Made by a program: the position numbers and the translations under genes. Below, piece after piece: positions 8,510 to 17,197 of a stretch of 64,000 bases of DNA. The notes beneath the pieces were generated by a model. That model was given only the letters and a program-made list of their open reading frames with translations, was not told the origin of the DNA and did no database searches. The stretch is from Bacteroides sp. GM023. Its GTDB lineage: Bacteria > Bacteroidota > Bacteroidia > Bacteroidales > Bacteroidaceae. Every line of letters begins with the position of its first letter. Position 1 is the stretch's first letter. The stretch is taken from assembly GCF_014750685.1 (NCBI RefSeq), contig NZ_JAAXGE010000005.1, positions 668,981 through 732,980 on the forward strand, written 5' to 3'.

Positions 8510-8591
8510 TAGGCACGGATTACGCGGATTTCACGGTTTTCTGAAATATGGTTGTACAAAGCAACCGCGTATTCCGTGTAATCCGTGCCTA
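8510..8591. repeat. Long imperfect inverted repeat between convergent genes
   Basis: TAGGCACGGATTACGCGG at 8510-8527 pairs with the sequence ending GTAATCCGTGCCTA at 8591. About 22 of 26 bases of each arm are complementary, with roughly 30 bases between them. Each arm also repeats a short GGATT/CACGG motif internally. It lies between the ends of copA (plus) and the AraC gene (minus), so it can act as a two-way terminator. Similar elements with AGGCACAGA or CCACAGATTA ends occur at 29606-29683 and 46730-46898. Confidence 0.7.
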
Positions 8592-8600
8592 AAAATATTA

Positions 8601-9440
8601 TTATCCATTTCTGAATTCCAATGGCGTCATTCCGACATATCGTCTGAAATATTTGCCGAAGAAAGAAGCACTGGGGAAATTCAGCGAATAAGCAATTTCC
8701 TGAATAGTCATATTCGTACCCTTCAATTTTGCTTTGGCATCCATGATAACGATATAAGCAATCGTATCCAATACGCTTTTTCCTGTCACTTGTCTCACCG
8801 TAGTACTCAAATGCTGAAGAGATACCCCTAACTTGTCCGCATAGAACTGCGCACGACGTTCGTTTTTGTAATTCTCGGTGATAGATTGAATCAGTTCCCG
8901 GCATATTTCCTTTTTACGGTTTGAGCTATTGCTCTCTCCCGGATAATTATGATATATCAGCCGTATGCTTGTCAGGATAGTCTGAAGTGCCAATTCTACC
9001 AGTTCAGGGTCCATCTCGAAGTTCTCATTGCAACTGGCTCGTGATAACAGACCGAAATAATCTTTCAGATAACTGGCTACTTCCTCATTAAGCGGAACCA
9101 CCGGTTGCTCGATAAGTTTAGGATAAGCATTGCCGATATTCTTCATCAGATTGATGCGTCCGGCGCAATGAGCGGAGAAACCTGCGAAACAGAGACATAC
9201 TTTTTCAGTCTTTTCCCGGAACTGAATGATGGTTCCCGGCAATAATGTAATCAGATCATTAGGACGTATTTCATAATCAAGCAAGTTGATGGAAGCTTTC
9301 ATTGAGCCTTCGGTACAAATAGCTACGATACATGCTTGCAGTCGGCAGGATTGCTTATAAATGTTCAAAATGTCTTCCGTGACATTTGTCCATGCTAATA
9401 CTTCGGTAGGCAAGTCTACCTGTGGAAAGTCCATTTTCAT
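8601..9440 (-). CDS. AraC-family transcriptional regulator
   Basis: A 279-residue protein when started at the ATG at 9440 (MKMDFPQVDLP); a TTG-type extension to 9476 would overlap the promoter region. The N-terminal half (about 1-170) is a cupin-like sensor with DYEIRPNDLITLLPGTI. The C-terminal 100 residues are a double helix-turn-helix AraC domain, with YADKLGVSLQHLSTTVRQ, then IQEIAYSLNFPSASFFGKYF, and the typical ending YVGMTPLEFRNG. It probably binds DNA as an activator or repressor in response to a small ligand. It is divergent from lipB and convergent with copA, but nothing shows that it controls either. Confidence 0.9.
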   Translation of the reverse strand: MKMDFPQVDLPTEVLAWTNVTEDILNIYKQSCRLQACIVAICTEGSMKASINLLDYEIRPNDLITLLPGTIIQFREKTEKVCLCFAGFSAHCAGRINLMKNIGNAYPKLIEQPVVPLNEEVASYLKDYFGLLSRASCNENFEMDPELVELALQTILTSIRLIYHNYPGESNSSNRKKEICRELIQSITENYKNERRAQFYADKLGVSLQHLSTTVRQVTGKSVLDTIAYIVIMDAKAKLKGTNMTIQEIAYSLNFPSASFFGKYFRRYVGMTPLEFRNG

Positions 9441-9506
9441 AGTTGTGTTTGTTATATTCGGCCAACAAATGTACACATTTTCTTTTTATTTCTTACCTTT
9501 GTTTTT

Positions 9507-10190
9507 ATGAAAACAGTTTTTGTCGATTGGAATTTGATACCGTATGCCGAAGCATGGCAACGGCAGACGGAATGGTTTGACGAAGTTGTCCGTGCAAAAG
9601 CACAGGATGAAACCTATGAGAACCGTATTGTTATGTGCGAGCATCCCCACGTCTATACTTTGGGACGTAGCGGGAAAGAAAATAATATGTTGCTGAGTGA
9701 CGAACAGTTGAAAGCGATTGACGCAACCCTCTACCACATAGACAGGGGAGGAGACATCACTTATCACGGTCCGGGGCAATTAGTGTGCTATCCGATACTG
9801 AATCTTGAAGAATTTGAATTAGGACTGAAAGAATACGTTCATCTGCTGGAAGAAGCAGTGATACGTGTCTGCGCATCTTATGGCATTGAAGCAGGGCGGC
9901 TGGAGAAAGCGACAGGCGTATGGCTGGAAGGTGATACACCCCGTGCCCGTAAGATATGTGCAATAGGAGTAAGAAGTAGCCACTATGTCACAATGCACGG
10001 ACTGGCTTTGAATGTAAATACGGATTTGCGATATTTCAGCTATATCCACCCTTGCGGATTTATAGATAAAGGCGTCACTTCACTTCGTCAGGAACTGAAG
10101 CACGATGTGCCTGTGGACGAAGTGAAGCAACGCCTCGAAGAGGAACTTAGAAAACTATTCCGACTCCCAGTTGCCAAGTTTGGTGCATAA
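9507..10190 (+). CDS. lipB: Lipoyl(octanoyl) transferase LipB
   Basis: This 227-residue enzyme moves the octanoyl group from octanoyl-ACP to a lysine of lipoyl domains, the first step of lipoate assembly. Key motifs are RGGDITYHGPGQLVCYP (about 80-96), the conserved lysine in ARKICAIGV (about 148), and the catalytic cysteine in IHPCGF (about 181). A TACCTTTG box at 9494-9501 lies only 5 bases before the ATG, so the leader must be very short. Its last 44 bases overlap the end of the convergent PorQ-like gene. Confidence 0.95.
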   Translation: MKTVFVDWNLIPYAEAWQRQTEWFDEVVRAKAQDETYENRIVMCEHPHVYTLGRSGKENNMLLSDEQLKAIDATLYHIDRGGDITYHGPGQLVCYPILNLEEFELGLKEYVHLLEEAVIRVCASYGIEAGRLEKATGVWLEGDTPRARKICAIGVRSSHYVTMHGLALNVNTDLRYFSYIHPCGFIDKGVTSLRQELKHDVPVDEVKQRLEEELRKLFRLPVAKFGA

Positions 10191-11064
10191 AGCAATCCTT
10201 ATCAGCCAATGCGTAAGAGAAATCGGCACGTATAGGCCAGAAGTTGATTCCACAGCCTAGAGTGCCGTAGTTGCCTACTCCTTTGTCTTTATCTCCGAAA
10301 TGATATCCGGCGCGGACTACCCCGTATTTAAGGAAATTATATTCCGCTCCTACACCTGCCTGCAAATGGCGGATCTCGGAAGGGAGCAGATAATTGAAGT
10401 CAAGTGCAACCTGCAAACGGTTCTCTATGCTGAACGGAAGGTCGATAGCTCCCCCTAATCCTAATCTTGCGGGCAGCTTCTGTCCATCCAGCTTTTTACC
10501 TAAATTAGCAGCCTGAAAACCGATACTCCAGGAAGACATTCCATCCAGAAGCGCCATGCTGCGGTAATAAGTAGCGCCGAAGTCCAGTGAAACACTGTTC
10601 TTGCTGTCCGCACTTTCGGCAGCCTTTGCCTGCATATATCTGAATGTCAGCGAAAGCGACAGATTCTTGGCTATATTTCTGAAATAAGCAGCTTCCAAGT
10701 CCCATACATGAGGACGGTAATCCATTATTTTCGGGTCTTTGAAGTGACGGAATCCCAAAGCAAATCCGTGAATACCTTCCCTTCCTATCCGATAGAACAG
10801 GGAGGCACTGTGCAACGCATAATCTTTGTTTATATCGGCGTATGAATAACTAGCGCCCATCACTTCCTGCGAGAAAGCGATAGTAGAGGCGTTATGAAAG
10901 ATAGCTGTACTTCCGTTATCGGTGATAGCTAATCCCGTACCTGCCATACCTGCCGATTGTGCATCGGGAGTAAGGTCCAGAAAGTTGGCGTTTGCCACTC
11001 CTTGTGCTCCCGCCAGGGCGGGGAATAAGCACGAGGCGAGAAGGAAATGTTTTACTCGTTTCAT
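10147..11064 (-). CDS. PorV/PorQ-like outer-membrane beta-barrel protein
   Basis: A 305-residue protein with a signal peptide (MKRVKHFLLASCLFPALAGA). It then has the family start GVANANFLDLTPDAQSAGMAG and TAIFHNAS, followed by alternating beta-strand sequence to the aromatic C terminus (LGVGIVF). PorV/PorQ (UPF0164-like) proteins are outer-membrane barrels, some linked to type IX secretion. No other type IX genes are visible here, so that role is not claimed. It overlaps lipB tail-to-tail by 44 bases and starts 6 bases after the DUF1460 gene, so those two probably form an operon. Confidence 0.8.
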   Translation of the reverse strand: MKRVKHFLLASCLFPALAGAQGVANANFLDLTPDAQSAGMAGTGLAITDNGSTAIFHNASTIAFSQEVMGASYSYADINKDYALHSASLFYRIGREGIHGFALGFRHFKDPKIMDYRPHVWDLEAAYFRNIAKNLSLSLTFRYMQAKAAESADSKNSVSLDFGATYYRSMALLDGMSSWSIGFQAANLGKKLDGQKLPARLGLGGAIDLPFSIENRLQVALDFNYLLPSEIRHLQAGVGAEYNFLKYGVVRAGYHFGDKDKGVGNYGTLGCGINFWPIRADFSYALADKDCFMHQTWQLGVGIVF

Positions 11065-11070
11065 AATCAG

Positions 11071-11850
11071 TTATTTTTTTGTGTGAGACATCCGAACGAC
11101 ACGTATGCCTGTCCACGATTTATTGTTGTTAAGCATGTTGCGGAGAGAGGTATCGCTGACAACTACTTTCCCTAGCGTGGAAGAAGCATGCAGCAAATGT
11201 AACTTTCCCTGTTTATATTCCGCTATTCCTACATGGGCAATGTCCAGTCCGGGCAATTTTGTCGTAATAGCAATAATATCTCCATCCATAATCCATGGCA
11301 ATCCGTTTTCCGGCAAATTGCTTTTCGGCAACCAATGTACTGTTTTTTCTGATAAAACTTTCTCGTATTCCGCCATCCGTAACACATTTTCCGGCGAATC
11401 AGCCAATTTCTTGTATTGTTTGGGATGGGTGGACATATATGAAAGGGACAATTTCAGGGTAGGCGTATTATTCTCGGCAGTGACATCTGTCAGGAAACCG
11501 TTGCGGATACCATTATCAATCCAGTCGGACGTATAATGCAACCGTGAAGGATAACCGTTGATGATACCGTCCCGATACCGTATCTTTTGCAGATTTTCTG
11601 TAAAGGAAGGACTGATAGCCTGCGCCAACGTATATTCCACGAACGTGAGACAATCTACCGCATCCGTCCGGATGACCAGTTCTTCCTCTCCATCCCGGTC
11701 TAAAGTATTGGCTACATATTTTGTCCCCAGGTAAGACTTTCCGATTCGCAACATATCGCCGGAGTCCTGCGGAGCAAGCTCCGCAGACTGTTTCTGTGCA
11801 AAGGTGATTACACTGACAAGCGATACTATGACGGATAAAAGTCTCCTCAT
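11071..11850 (-). CDS. DUF1460 putative N-acetylmuramoyl-L-alanine amidase
   Basis: A 259-residue exported protein (signal MRRLLSVIVSLVSVITFA) of the DUF1460 family, which has an NlpC/P60-like papain fold. The likely nucleophile is the Cys in TDAVDCLTFVEY (about residue 65). A later DIAHVGIAEY supplies the conserved His (about 215), and HLLHASS follows. Family members are described as peptidoglycan amidases with substrate-limited access. It sits between the OPT transporter (5-base gap) and the PorQ-like gene (6-base gap) in a tight minus-strand run. An OPT transporter next to a wall amidase suggests uptake of peptide fragments, which is inference. Confidence 0.82.
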   Translation of the reverse strand: MRRLLSVIVSLVSVITFAQKQSAELAPQDSGDMLRIGKSYLGTKYVANTLDRDGEEELVIRTDAVDCLTFVEYTLAQAISPSFTENLQKIRYRDGIINGYPSRLHYTSDWIDNGIRNGFLTDVTAENNTPTLKLSLSYMSTHPKQYKKLADSPENVLRMAEYEKVLSEKTVHWLPKSNLPENGLPWIMDGDIIAITTKLPGLDIAHVGIAEYKQGKLHLLHASSTLGKVVVSDTSLRNMLNNNKSWTGIRVVRMSHTKK

Positions 11851-11855
11851 ACTAT

Positions 11856-13844
11856 TTATTTAACTTTCATTGAAGCCTTGATAAAGTAAAGAATCAGTAG
11901 CGCATATGCTCCTAATGCTAACACTTCCGACCATGTATTGTTCAACCATGCTTCATTCACCAGGTTAACTCCGCCGAAACGCATAGCAGCACTGATAACA
12001 CCCATTAATGCGCCGCCGGCGATGAAACCGGAAGCCAGCAATGTTCCTTTTTCTCCTCTTTCCGTATTCAGCGTTGCATCTTTGCTGCGGCTTGTAACAA
12101 ACCAATTGACAGCTCCACCCACTACCAACGGCACATTCAGTTCCAATGGAATAAACATACCCAATGCGAAAGCTAATGCAGGAATTTTACAAAGAGTCAG
12201 AATAATAGCTAAGACAGCACCGATGCCATATAGCAACCAGGGCGCACCTACACCGCTCATCAACGGTTCGATAACGGCTGCCATCGCGTTTGCCTGCGGA
12301 GCAGCCAGTGCGCCGCTTGTAAATCCGTATGTCTTGTTGAGGATAATCATCACACCGCCTACGGTTGCAGCCGATACGATAGTTCCCAGGAACTTCCATG
12401 TCTCCTGTTTGGCAGGAGTACTTCCCAGCCAGTAACCGATTTTCAAGTCAGTGATGAAACCACCCGCCATTGAAAGTGCGGTACATACAACACCACCCAT
12501 CACCAATGCGGCAACCATTCCCGAAGGGCCTTTCAGACCGACAGCCACCATCACTACGGAAGCCAGAATCAGTGTCATCAAAGTCATTCCCGATACAGGA
12601 TTCGTACCTACGATGGCAATCGCATTGGCAGCTACTGTGGTAAACAGGAAAGAAATGCCTGCCACCAGGACAATCGCTACTATTGTATGCAATAGATTAC
12701 CCTGCATTACATCAAGGTAGAAGAACAAAGTAATCAATATCAACGTGATGACAGAACCTATTGCGATAATCTTCATTGAAAGGTCACGCTGTGTACGCAT
12801 AACGCTTTTTTCCACATTACCCTTGCCGCCCATTTCCTTGGCGGCCAGTCCGACAGCGCTTTTGATAATTCCCCAGGAACGGATGATACCAATCACACCC
12901 GCCATGGCGATACCGCCGATACCGATACTCTTCGCGTAATATTTGAATATCTCTTCCGGGCTCATCATTCCTACGGTAGTCGTAATCTCGGGATTCCATG
13001 CATTCAGCACACTGTCTCCCCAAATAGCAGACATTCCCGGAATGATAATCCACCATACAGCCAGTGAACCGGCACAAATGATAGAAGCATATTTTAATCC
13101 GACGATATATCCCAAACCCAACACGGCAGCACCCGTATTCACTTTAAATACCAGCTTCGCCTTTTCAGCCAACATCTCTCCGGCACTGCATACACGCGTC
13201 GTGAAATTCTCGTTCCACCAGCCGAATGTAGCTACGATAAAGTCATACAATCCACCAATCATACCCGCCATCAACAACGGTTTGGCCTGGCTTCCGCCTT
13301 TCTCGCCGGAAATCAACACCTGTGTGGTGGCCGTTGCTTCCGGGAAAGGATATTTGCCATGCATATCACTGACGAAATATTTCCGGAAAGGAATCAGGAA
13401 CAGAATACCCAATACGCCACCGAGCAGAGAACTGATGAACACCTGCATGAAAGTAACCGTCATTTCGGGATATTTGGCCTGAAGAATATAAAGAGCGGGA
13501 AGGGTGAAGATAGCTCCCGCCACAATCACTCCCGAGCAAGCTCCGATAGATTGGATAATTACATTTTCTCCCAACGCATTTTTTCTTTTGGCTGCTCCTG
13601 ATACACCTACCGCGATAATCGCAATCGGAATAGCAGCTTCGAATACTTGCCCCACCTTCAAGCCCAGATAGGCTGCGGCGGCGGAGAAAAGGATTGCCAT
13701 GGCGATACCCCATGCTACTGACCAGAAATTAACTTCCGGATAATTTTTCGAGGGACTCATCAACGGGTTGTATACTTCCCCTGGTTTCAACTCTCTGAAC
13801 GCATTCTCGGGTAACCCGGTGAATTTGTCTTCTTCTTGTTTCAT
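11856..13844 (-). CDS. OPT-family oligopeptide transporter
   Basis: A 662-residue polytopic inner-membrane protein with about 15 hydrophobic segments. Near the N terminus it has the OPT hallmark NPLMSPSKNYPEVNFWSV, and later KYPFPEATATTQVL and GTNPVSGMTLMTL. The length fits prokaryotic OPT members (about 600-680). OPT proteins carry small peptides or metal-chelate compounds into the cytosol, probably with protons. The start at 13844 (MKQEEDKFTGLPENAF) agrees with the family. Large frames on the opposite strand are shadows of this GC-richer coding region. The next gene upstream ends in a terminator at 13893-13928. Confidence 0.92.
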   Translation of the reverse strand: MKQEEDKFTGLPENAFRELKPGEVYNPLMSPSKNYPEVNFWSVAWGIAMAILFSAAAAYLGLKVGQVFEAAIPIAIIAVGVSGAAKRKNALGENVIIQSIGACSGVIVAGAIFTLPALYILQAKYPEMTVTFMQVFISSLLGGVLGILFLIPFRKYFVSDMHGKYPFPEATATTQVLISGEKGGSQAKPLLMAGMIGGLYDFIVATFGWWNENFTTRVCSAGEMLAEKAKLVFKVNTGAAVLGLGYIVGLKYASIICAGSLAVWWIIIPGMSAIWGDSVLNAWNPEITTTVGMMSPEEIFKYYAKSIGIGGIAMAGVIGIIRSWGIIKSAVGLAAKEMGGKGNVEKSVMRTQRDLSMKIIAIGSVITLILITLFFYLDVMQGNLLHTIVAIVLVAGISFLFTTVAANAIAIVGTNPVSGMTLMTLILASVVMVAVGLKGPSGMVAALVMGGVVCTALSMAGGFITDLKIGYWLGSTPAKQETWKFLGTIVSAATVGGVMIILNKTYGFTSGALAAPQANAMAAVIEPLMSGVGAPWLLYGIGAVLAIILTLCKIPALAFALGMFIPLELNVPLVVGGAVNWFVTSRSKDATLNTERGEKGTLLASGFIAGGALMGVISAAMRFGGVNLVNEAWLNNTWSEVLALGAYALLILYFIKASMKVK

Positions 13845-13892
13845 AGTTTTATAATTTGCTAATGTGTCAATTTACATTTCCGTCCTCAAAGT

Positions 13893-13928
13893 AAACAAAA
13901 AAAAAGGAGAACCGAAAGATTCTCCTTT
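13893..13928 (-). terminator. Rho-independent terminator of the DUF1573 gene
   Basis: On the minus strand AAAGGAGAA and TTCTCCTTT form a 9-bp stem with an 8-base loop, followed by a run of nine T. It lies 21 bases beyond the stop codon at 13949. Confidence 0.85.
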
Positions 13929-13948
13929 ATGTAATAGTCTATTTTTTT

Positions 13949-14344
13949 CTACTTTGCATCTTTTGCTTCCATATCGCCCTCGATATACAATCTTACCATC
14001 TCAGTTTTGGCATTGGTACGCAGGGTGATTGACTTCTTGAAGTGTCCCGGATATTTACCAGTTCCGTTATAAGTCACTTTAATTGTGCCTTTTTTGCCTG
14101 GCATAATCGGTTCTTTCGTATATTCGGGTACTGTACATCCGCAAGAAGCTACTGCCTGGTGAATTACCAAAGGAGCATCACCTATATTAGTGAAAGTAAA
14201 CGTGCAACTAACTACCGGACTGTTTTCTGAAAACTTGCCGAAATCGTGAGTTGTCTTGTCAAACTTGATGTCTGCATTTGTTTGCGCAAATGCAAAACTT
14301 ACACCCATAACTAATAAGGTCATTAAAAAAAGTATCCTTTTCAT
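13949..14344 (-). CDS. DUF1573 exported protein
   Basis: A 131-residue protein with a cleavable signal (MKRILFLMTLLVMGVSFAFA, then QTNAD) and one DUF1573 immunoglobulin-like domain. Its marks are DKTTHDFGKF, TFTNIGDAPLVI, and the Cys pair in VASCGCTVPEY. Such single-domain proteins are common in Bacteroidota envelopes and their function is unknown. A TACCTTTG box on the minus strand (14374-14381) precedes the ATG by about 30 bases, and a terminator follows the gene, so it appears to be a single-gene unit. Confidence 0.9.
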   Translation of the reverse strand: MKRILFLMTLLVMGVSFAFAQTNADIKFDKTTHDFGKFSENSPVVSCTFTFTNIGDAPLVIHQAVASCGCTVPEYTKEPIMPGKKGTIKVTYNGTGKYPGHFKKSITLRTNAKTEMVRLYIEGDMEAKDAK

Positions 14345-14443
14345 TTTTCCTTCTCTTTATTGATTACAAGTGCCAAAGGTAATGCTTTTTCCCCTAAAAT
14401 ATACTCTATGGAGTGCGAAATAGTATTAAACGCTCCGTTTTTG

Positions 14444-15061
14444 CTATTTGGTGAGTTGGAATCCCAGCATCATTCCGTCATAGTTTTCGGCCAGAGAACT
14501 AACAGTTTTCAGTGCGGTGCTGTTGCTCTTGCTGCCGATAAAAGCCATCAGTTTCAACAACTTGTCCGAGTTGAACAGTAATTCCAGTGAGCTGGAACTG
14601 CAATTCACTTTTGCGTGCAGGTTCAGTAACTTCAGATATTTCAAGTCTACCTGTTTGGTCGAAGCATTGTAGGAATAAGTGCCATTCAGCTTTTTCTTTC
14701 CTACTGTACTGGTGAAAGTACTGTCGGCATTAAAAGTAAAGCTCATCTGTCCTTCCTTGATACCGATTTTGCTCAACTGTTCGTTCAGTTTGCTTTCCGC
14801 CATGGTAGCCGCGGCAGCTCCGCCTGCTTTCATCAACAGGTTTTCCGACTCGAACTCAACGGCAGAACCTTGATAATTCCATGTTCCGGTCATGTCGATA
14901 GCTTCGGTAGTTCCGGTAATGGCGTTCACTACTTTTGAGATGTTGTCCTTATTGAATAAGTCCGACCATGATTGTGCCTGGCTGTTAGTAGCCATCAGCA
15001 TAAATGCTGCCATAAAGGCAAGTGATAAAAAACTCTTTTTCATTTTCATTCTCTTTTTCAT
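14444..15061 (-). CDS. DUF4923 exported lipocalin-like protein
   Basis: A 205-residue protein with a signal peptide after a basic start (MKKRMKMKKSFLSLAFMAAF; the second or third Met may be the true start). It then has WSDLFNKDNISKVVNAITG and an eight-strand lipocalin-like pattern that includes IDMTGTWNYQGSAVEF and GTYSYNASTKQVDL. It matches the DUF4923 family of Bacteroidales, whose function is unknown. Its first 4 bases overlap the end of engB, so the two are translationally coupled on the minus strand. Confidence 0.8.
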   Translation of the reverse strand: MKKRMKMKKSFLSLAFMAAFMLMATNSQAQSWSDLFNKDNISKVVNAITGTTEAIDMTGTWNYQGSAVEFESENLLMKAGGAAAATMAESKLNEQLSKIGIKEGQMSFTFNADSTFTSTVGKKKLNGTYSYNASTKQVDLKYLKLLNLHAKVNCSSSSLELLFNSDKLLKLMAFIGSKSNSTALKTVSSLAENYDGMMLGFQLTK

Positions 15062-15663
15062 TTAATATTGATATCCTTGTTTATGTTTTCTATATAGTCA
15101 AGTATTTCCGTCCGTCCCATACGGTCTTCCGAGGAAGAGATAAAATAGGGGGGGAGTTCTTCCCATTGTTTGCCCAATTCGCGCAGATATGAGTTGATAT
15201 TCATCTTCAGACGTCCGCCTTTGAGCTTGTCCGCCTTAGTGAAGATGATAGCGAAAGGAATACCGTTTTCGCCCAGCCATTCCATAAATTCCAGGTCTAT
15301 CTTTTGCGGTTCCAGTCGGCTGTCTATCAGGACAAACAGATTCGTCATCTGCTCCCGTTCCAGGATATAATCTTCGATTATAGTACGTATCTGGTCTTTT
15401 CCTTTCTGTCCGCGGCGTGCGTATCCATATCCGGGAAGGTCGACGAGATACCAGTTCTTATTAATCAGAAAGTGATTGATAAGCATCGTCTTTCCCGGGG
15501 TAGCGGAAGTCATAGCCAGTCCCTTGCGTGAGGTCAGCATATTGATAAGACTGGACTTACCCACGTTGGAACGCCCGATAAAGGCGTATTCTGGGAAAAC
15601 ACCTGTCGGACATTTCTTTACGTCCGTATTACTAATCACAAATTCTGCACTTGTTATTTCCAT
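15058..15663 (-). CDS. engB: Ribosome biogenesis GTPase EngB (YihA/YsxC)
   Basis: A 201-residue TRAFAC GTPase with all motifs in order: G1 GRSNVGKSSLIN (about 32-43), G2 Thr in SATPGKT, G3 DLPGYGYA, and G4 TKADK. EngB acts in the assembly of the 50S ribosomal subunit in the cytosol and is usually essential. Its start overlaps the last 32 bases of the upstream symporter frame, and its end overlaps the DUF4923 start by 4 bases. The three genes probably form one transcript. Confidence 0.94.
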   Translation of the reverse strand: MEITSAEFVISNTDVKKCPTGVFPEYAFIGRSNVGKSSLINMLTSRKGLAMTSATPGKTMLINHFLINKNWYLVDLPGYGYARRGQKGKDQIRTIIEDYILEREQMTNLFVLIDSRLEPQKIDLEFMEWLGENGIPFAIIFTKADKLKGGRLKMNINSYLRELGKQWEELPPYFISSSEDRMGRTEILDYIENINKDINIK

Positions 15664-17107
15664 TTTCTTTGCTTGTTTTAATTGACATCATCCAAAGTCC
15701 TGCAAAGGTAAGAGTTCCATTTAATATTAGCAATTCATAGCCGAATTTATATCCGGTTTCCCTTTCTATCCACCAGTTGGCGGCATAGCAAAGTATCGGT
15801 GAAAGAATAGCTATTAGAGGAACCCAGCGGTCGTTAGTCTGCCTGCGGGTAAACAGTCCGAAAGCAAACATTCCAAGCAGCGGCCCGTATGTATAGGAAG
15901 CGATGATGTAGATAGCATCAATTACACTTTTATTATTCAGTATTTCGACCAGGCAGATGAAGAAAGCCAGTAGAACCGAAAGCGATAAATGTACCTTGTC
16001 TCTTTTGCGCCGTGCTACTTCTTCGGTATCCTTTTCAGTGTCGAGCAGGTCGACACATACGCTGGTTGTCATCGCTGTCAGGGCGGAGTCCGAATTGCTG
16101 AAAGCAGCCGCAATGATTCCGATTGTAAAAAGTATCAGAACGGATTGTCCCAAATAACCTTGTGTAGCGAACATCGGCAGAATATCATCGTTCATGGCAG
16201 GTAGCTCCAGTTGCATTTGTCCGGCTAGCGCTATCAGCAGGATTCCCAAACACAGGAAAAGAAAGTTCAGCGGGATGAATGAGAATCCGTAACAATACAT
16301 ATTCTTTTGCGCTTCGCGCAGGTTGCGGCAGGAAAGATTCTTCTGCATCATGTCCTGGTCAAGTCCCGTCATCACAATCACGATAAAGATACCACTAAAG
16401 AATTGCTTGAAGAAGTTTTGCCGGGATACCCAGTCGTCGAGTACGAAAATCCGGCTGTATTCACTGTTCTGAATCGTCTGAACAATACCGCTGAAATTCA
16501 AGTCCAATTTCTGAATCGTGAAATAAATAATGAAAATCAGCGCGGCAATCAGGCAGAAAGTTTGCAAGGTATCTGTCCATACAATGGTTTTTATTCCGCT
16601 TTTATGAGTGTATATCCATACCAATGCCACTGAACCGACAGCAATCGCCCAAAAAGGAACATGCATCTCCTGAAATACATAAGTATGGAGAATCAGACAG
16701 ACCAGGTAGAGCTTTGCGGCCGTTCCCAGCATACGCGATAATAGAAAGAAAAACGACCCCGTGCGATAGGCACGTGTTCCGATACGTGTGCCGAGATAGC
16801 CATATATACTTGTCAGGTTGAGCTTATAATATAAAGGAAGCAGTACATGTGCCACTACCATGTATCCGAAAAAGAATCCGAATACCGTCTGCATATAGGT
16901 CATGTCCATTCCGCGTACCATGCCCGGCACAGAGACAAAAGTAACCCCGGATATAGAAGCGCCAATCATTCCGAAGGAGACTACATACCAGGGCGATTTA
17001 TTCTCTCCCTTGAAGAACGCTGCGTTCGAACCGCCTTTGCGTCCGGTGATACGGGCTATTAATAATAATACCGCAAAGTAACATATAATAGTAATAAGTA
17101 TCATCAT
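15632..17107 (-). CDS. Sodium:solute symporter (SSS family)
   Basis: I place the start at 17107 (or the adjacent ATG at 17104), because a longer TTG-type frame to 17188 would read through the promoter. The product is about 491 residues with 13 or so hydrophobic segments. SSS marks include GMIGASISGVTFVSVPGM near the N terminus, a SRMLGTAAKLYLVCL segment, and AAAFSNSDSALTAM about two thirds along. It probably imports a solute with Na+ across the inner membrane, but the substrate is not apparent. Its 3' end overlaps engB by 32 bases. Confidence 0.88.
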   Translation of the reverse strand: MMILITIICYFAVLLLIARITGRKGGSNAAFFKGENKSPWYVVSFGMIGASISGVTFVSVPGMVRGMDMTYMQTVFGFFFGYMVVAHVLLPLYYKLNLTSIYGYLGTRIGTRAYRTGSFFFLLSRMLGTAAKLYLVCLILHTYVFQEMHVPFWAIAVGSVALVWIYTHKSGIKTIVWTDTLQTFCLIAALIFIIYFTIQKLDLNFSGIVQTIQNSEYSRIFVLDDWVSRQNFFKQFFSGIFIVIVMTGLDQDMMQKNLSCRNLREAQKNMYCYGFSFIPLNFLFLCLGILLIALAGQMQLELPAMNDDILPMFATQGYLGQSVLILFTIGIIAAAFSNSDSALTAMTTSVCVDLLDTEKDTEEVARRKRDKVHLSLSVLLAFFICLVEILNNKSVIDAIYIIASYTYGPLLGMFAFGLFTRRQTNDRWVPLIAILSPILCYAANWWIERETGYKFGYELLILNGTLTFAGLWMMSIKTSKENGNNKCRICD

Positions 17108-17115
17108 AACGGCTG

Positions 17116-17163
17116 CAAAGGTAGTATTTTTTGCAGGTATTAAAACAATAATCTGTATCTTTG
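17116..17163. promoter_or_regulatory. Divergent promoters for the symporter and recR
   Basis: On the plus strand TTTG (17130-17133) and TATCTTTG (17156-17163) fit the Bacteroides -33/-7 signals for recR, with a 22-base spacer. On the minus strand the CAAAGGTA at 17116-17123 reads TACCTTTG and CAAT at 17146-17149 reads ATTG, again 22 bases apart. Spacing is slightly longer than the usual 19-21. Confidence 0.6.
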
Positions 17164-17197
17164 CGCCAAAATATCGATAGAATAGCAATTATTATCT

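Noticed and set aside
8509..8904. 131-codon minus-strand frame overlapping the AraC gene end
   Set aside because: The AraC frame carries the expected two helix-turn-helix motifs and C-terminal ending; the other frame runs into the inverted repeat.
11938..13482. Long plus-strand frames (up to 179 codons) opposite the OPT transporter
   Set aside because: They are shadows of a well-supported membrane protein gene, have no family likeness and overlap one another.
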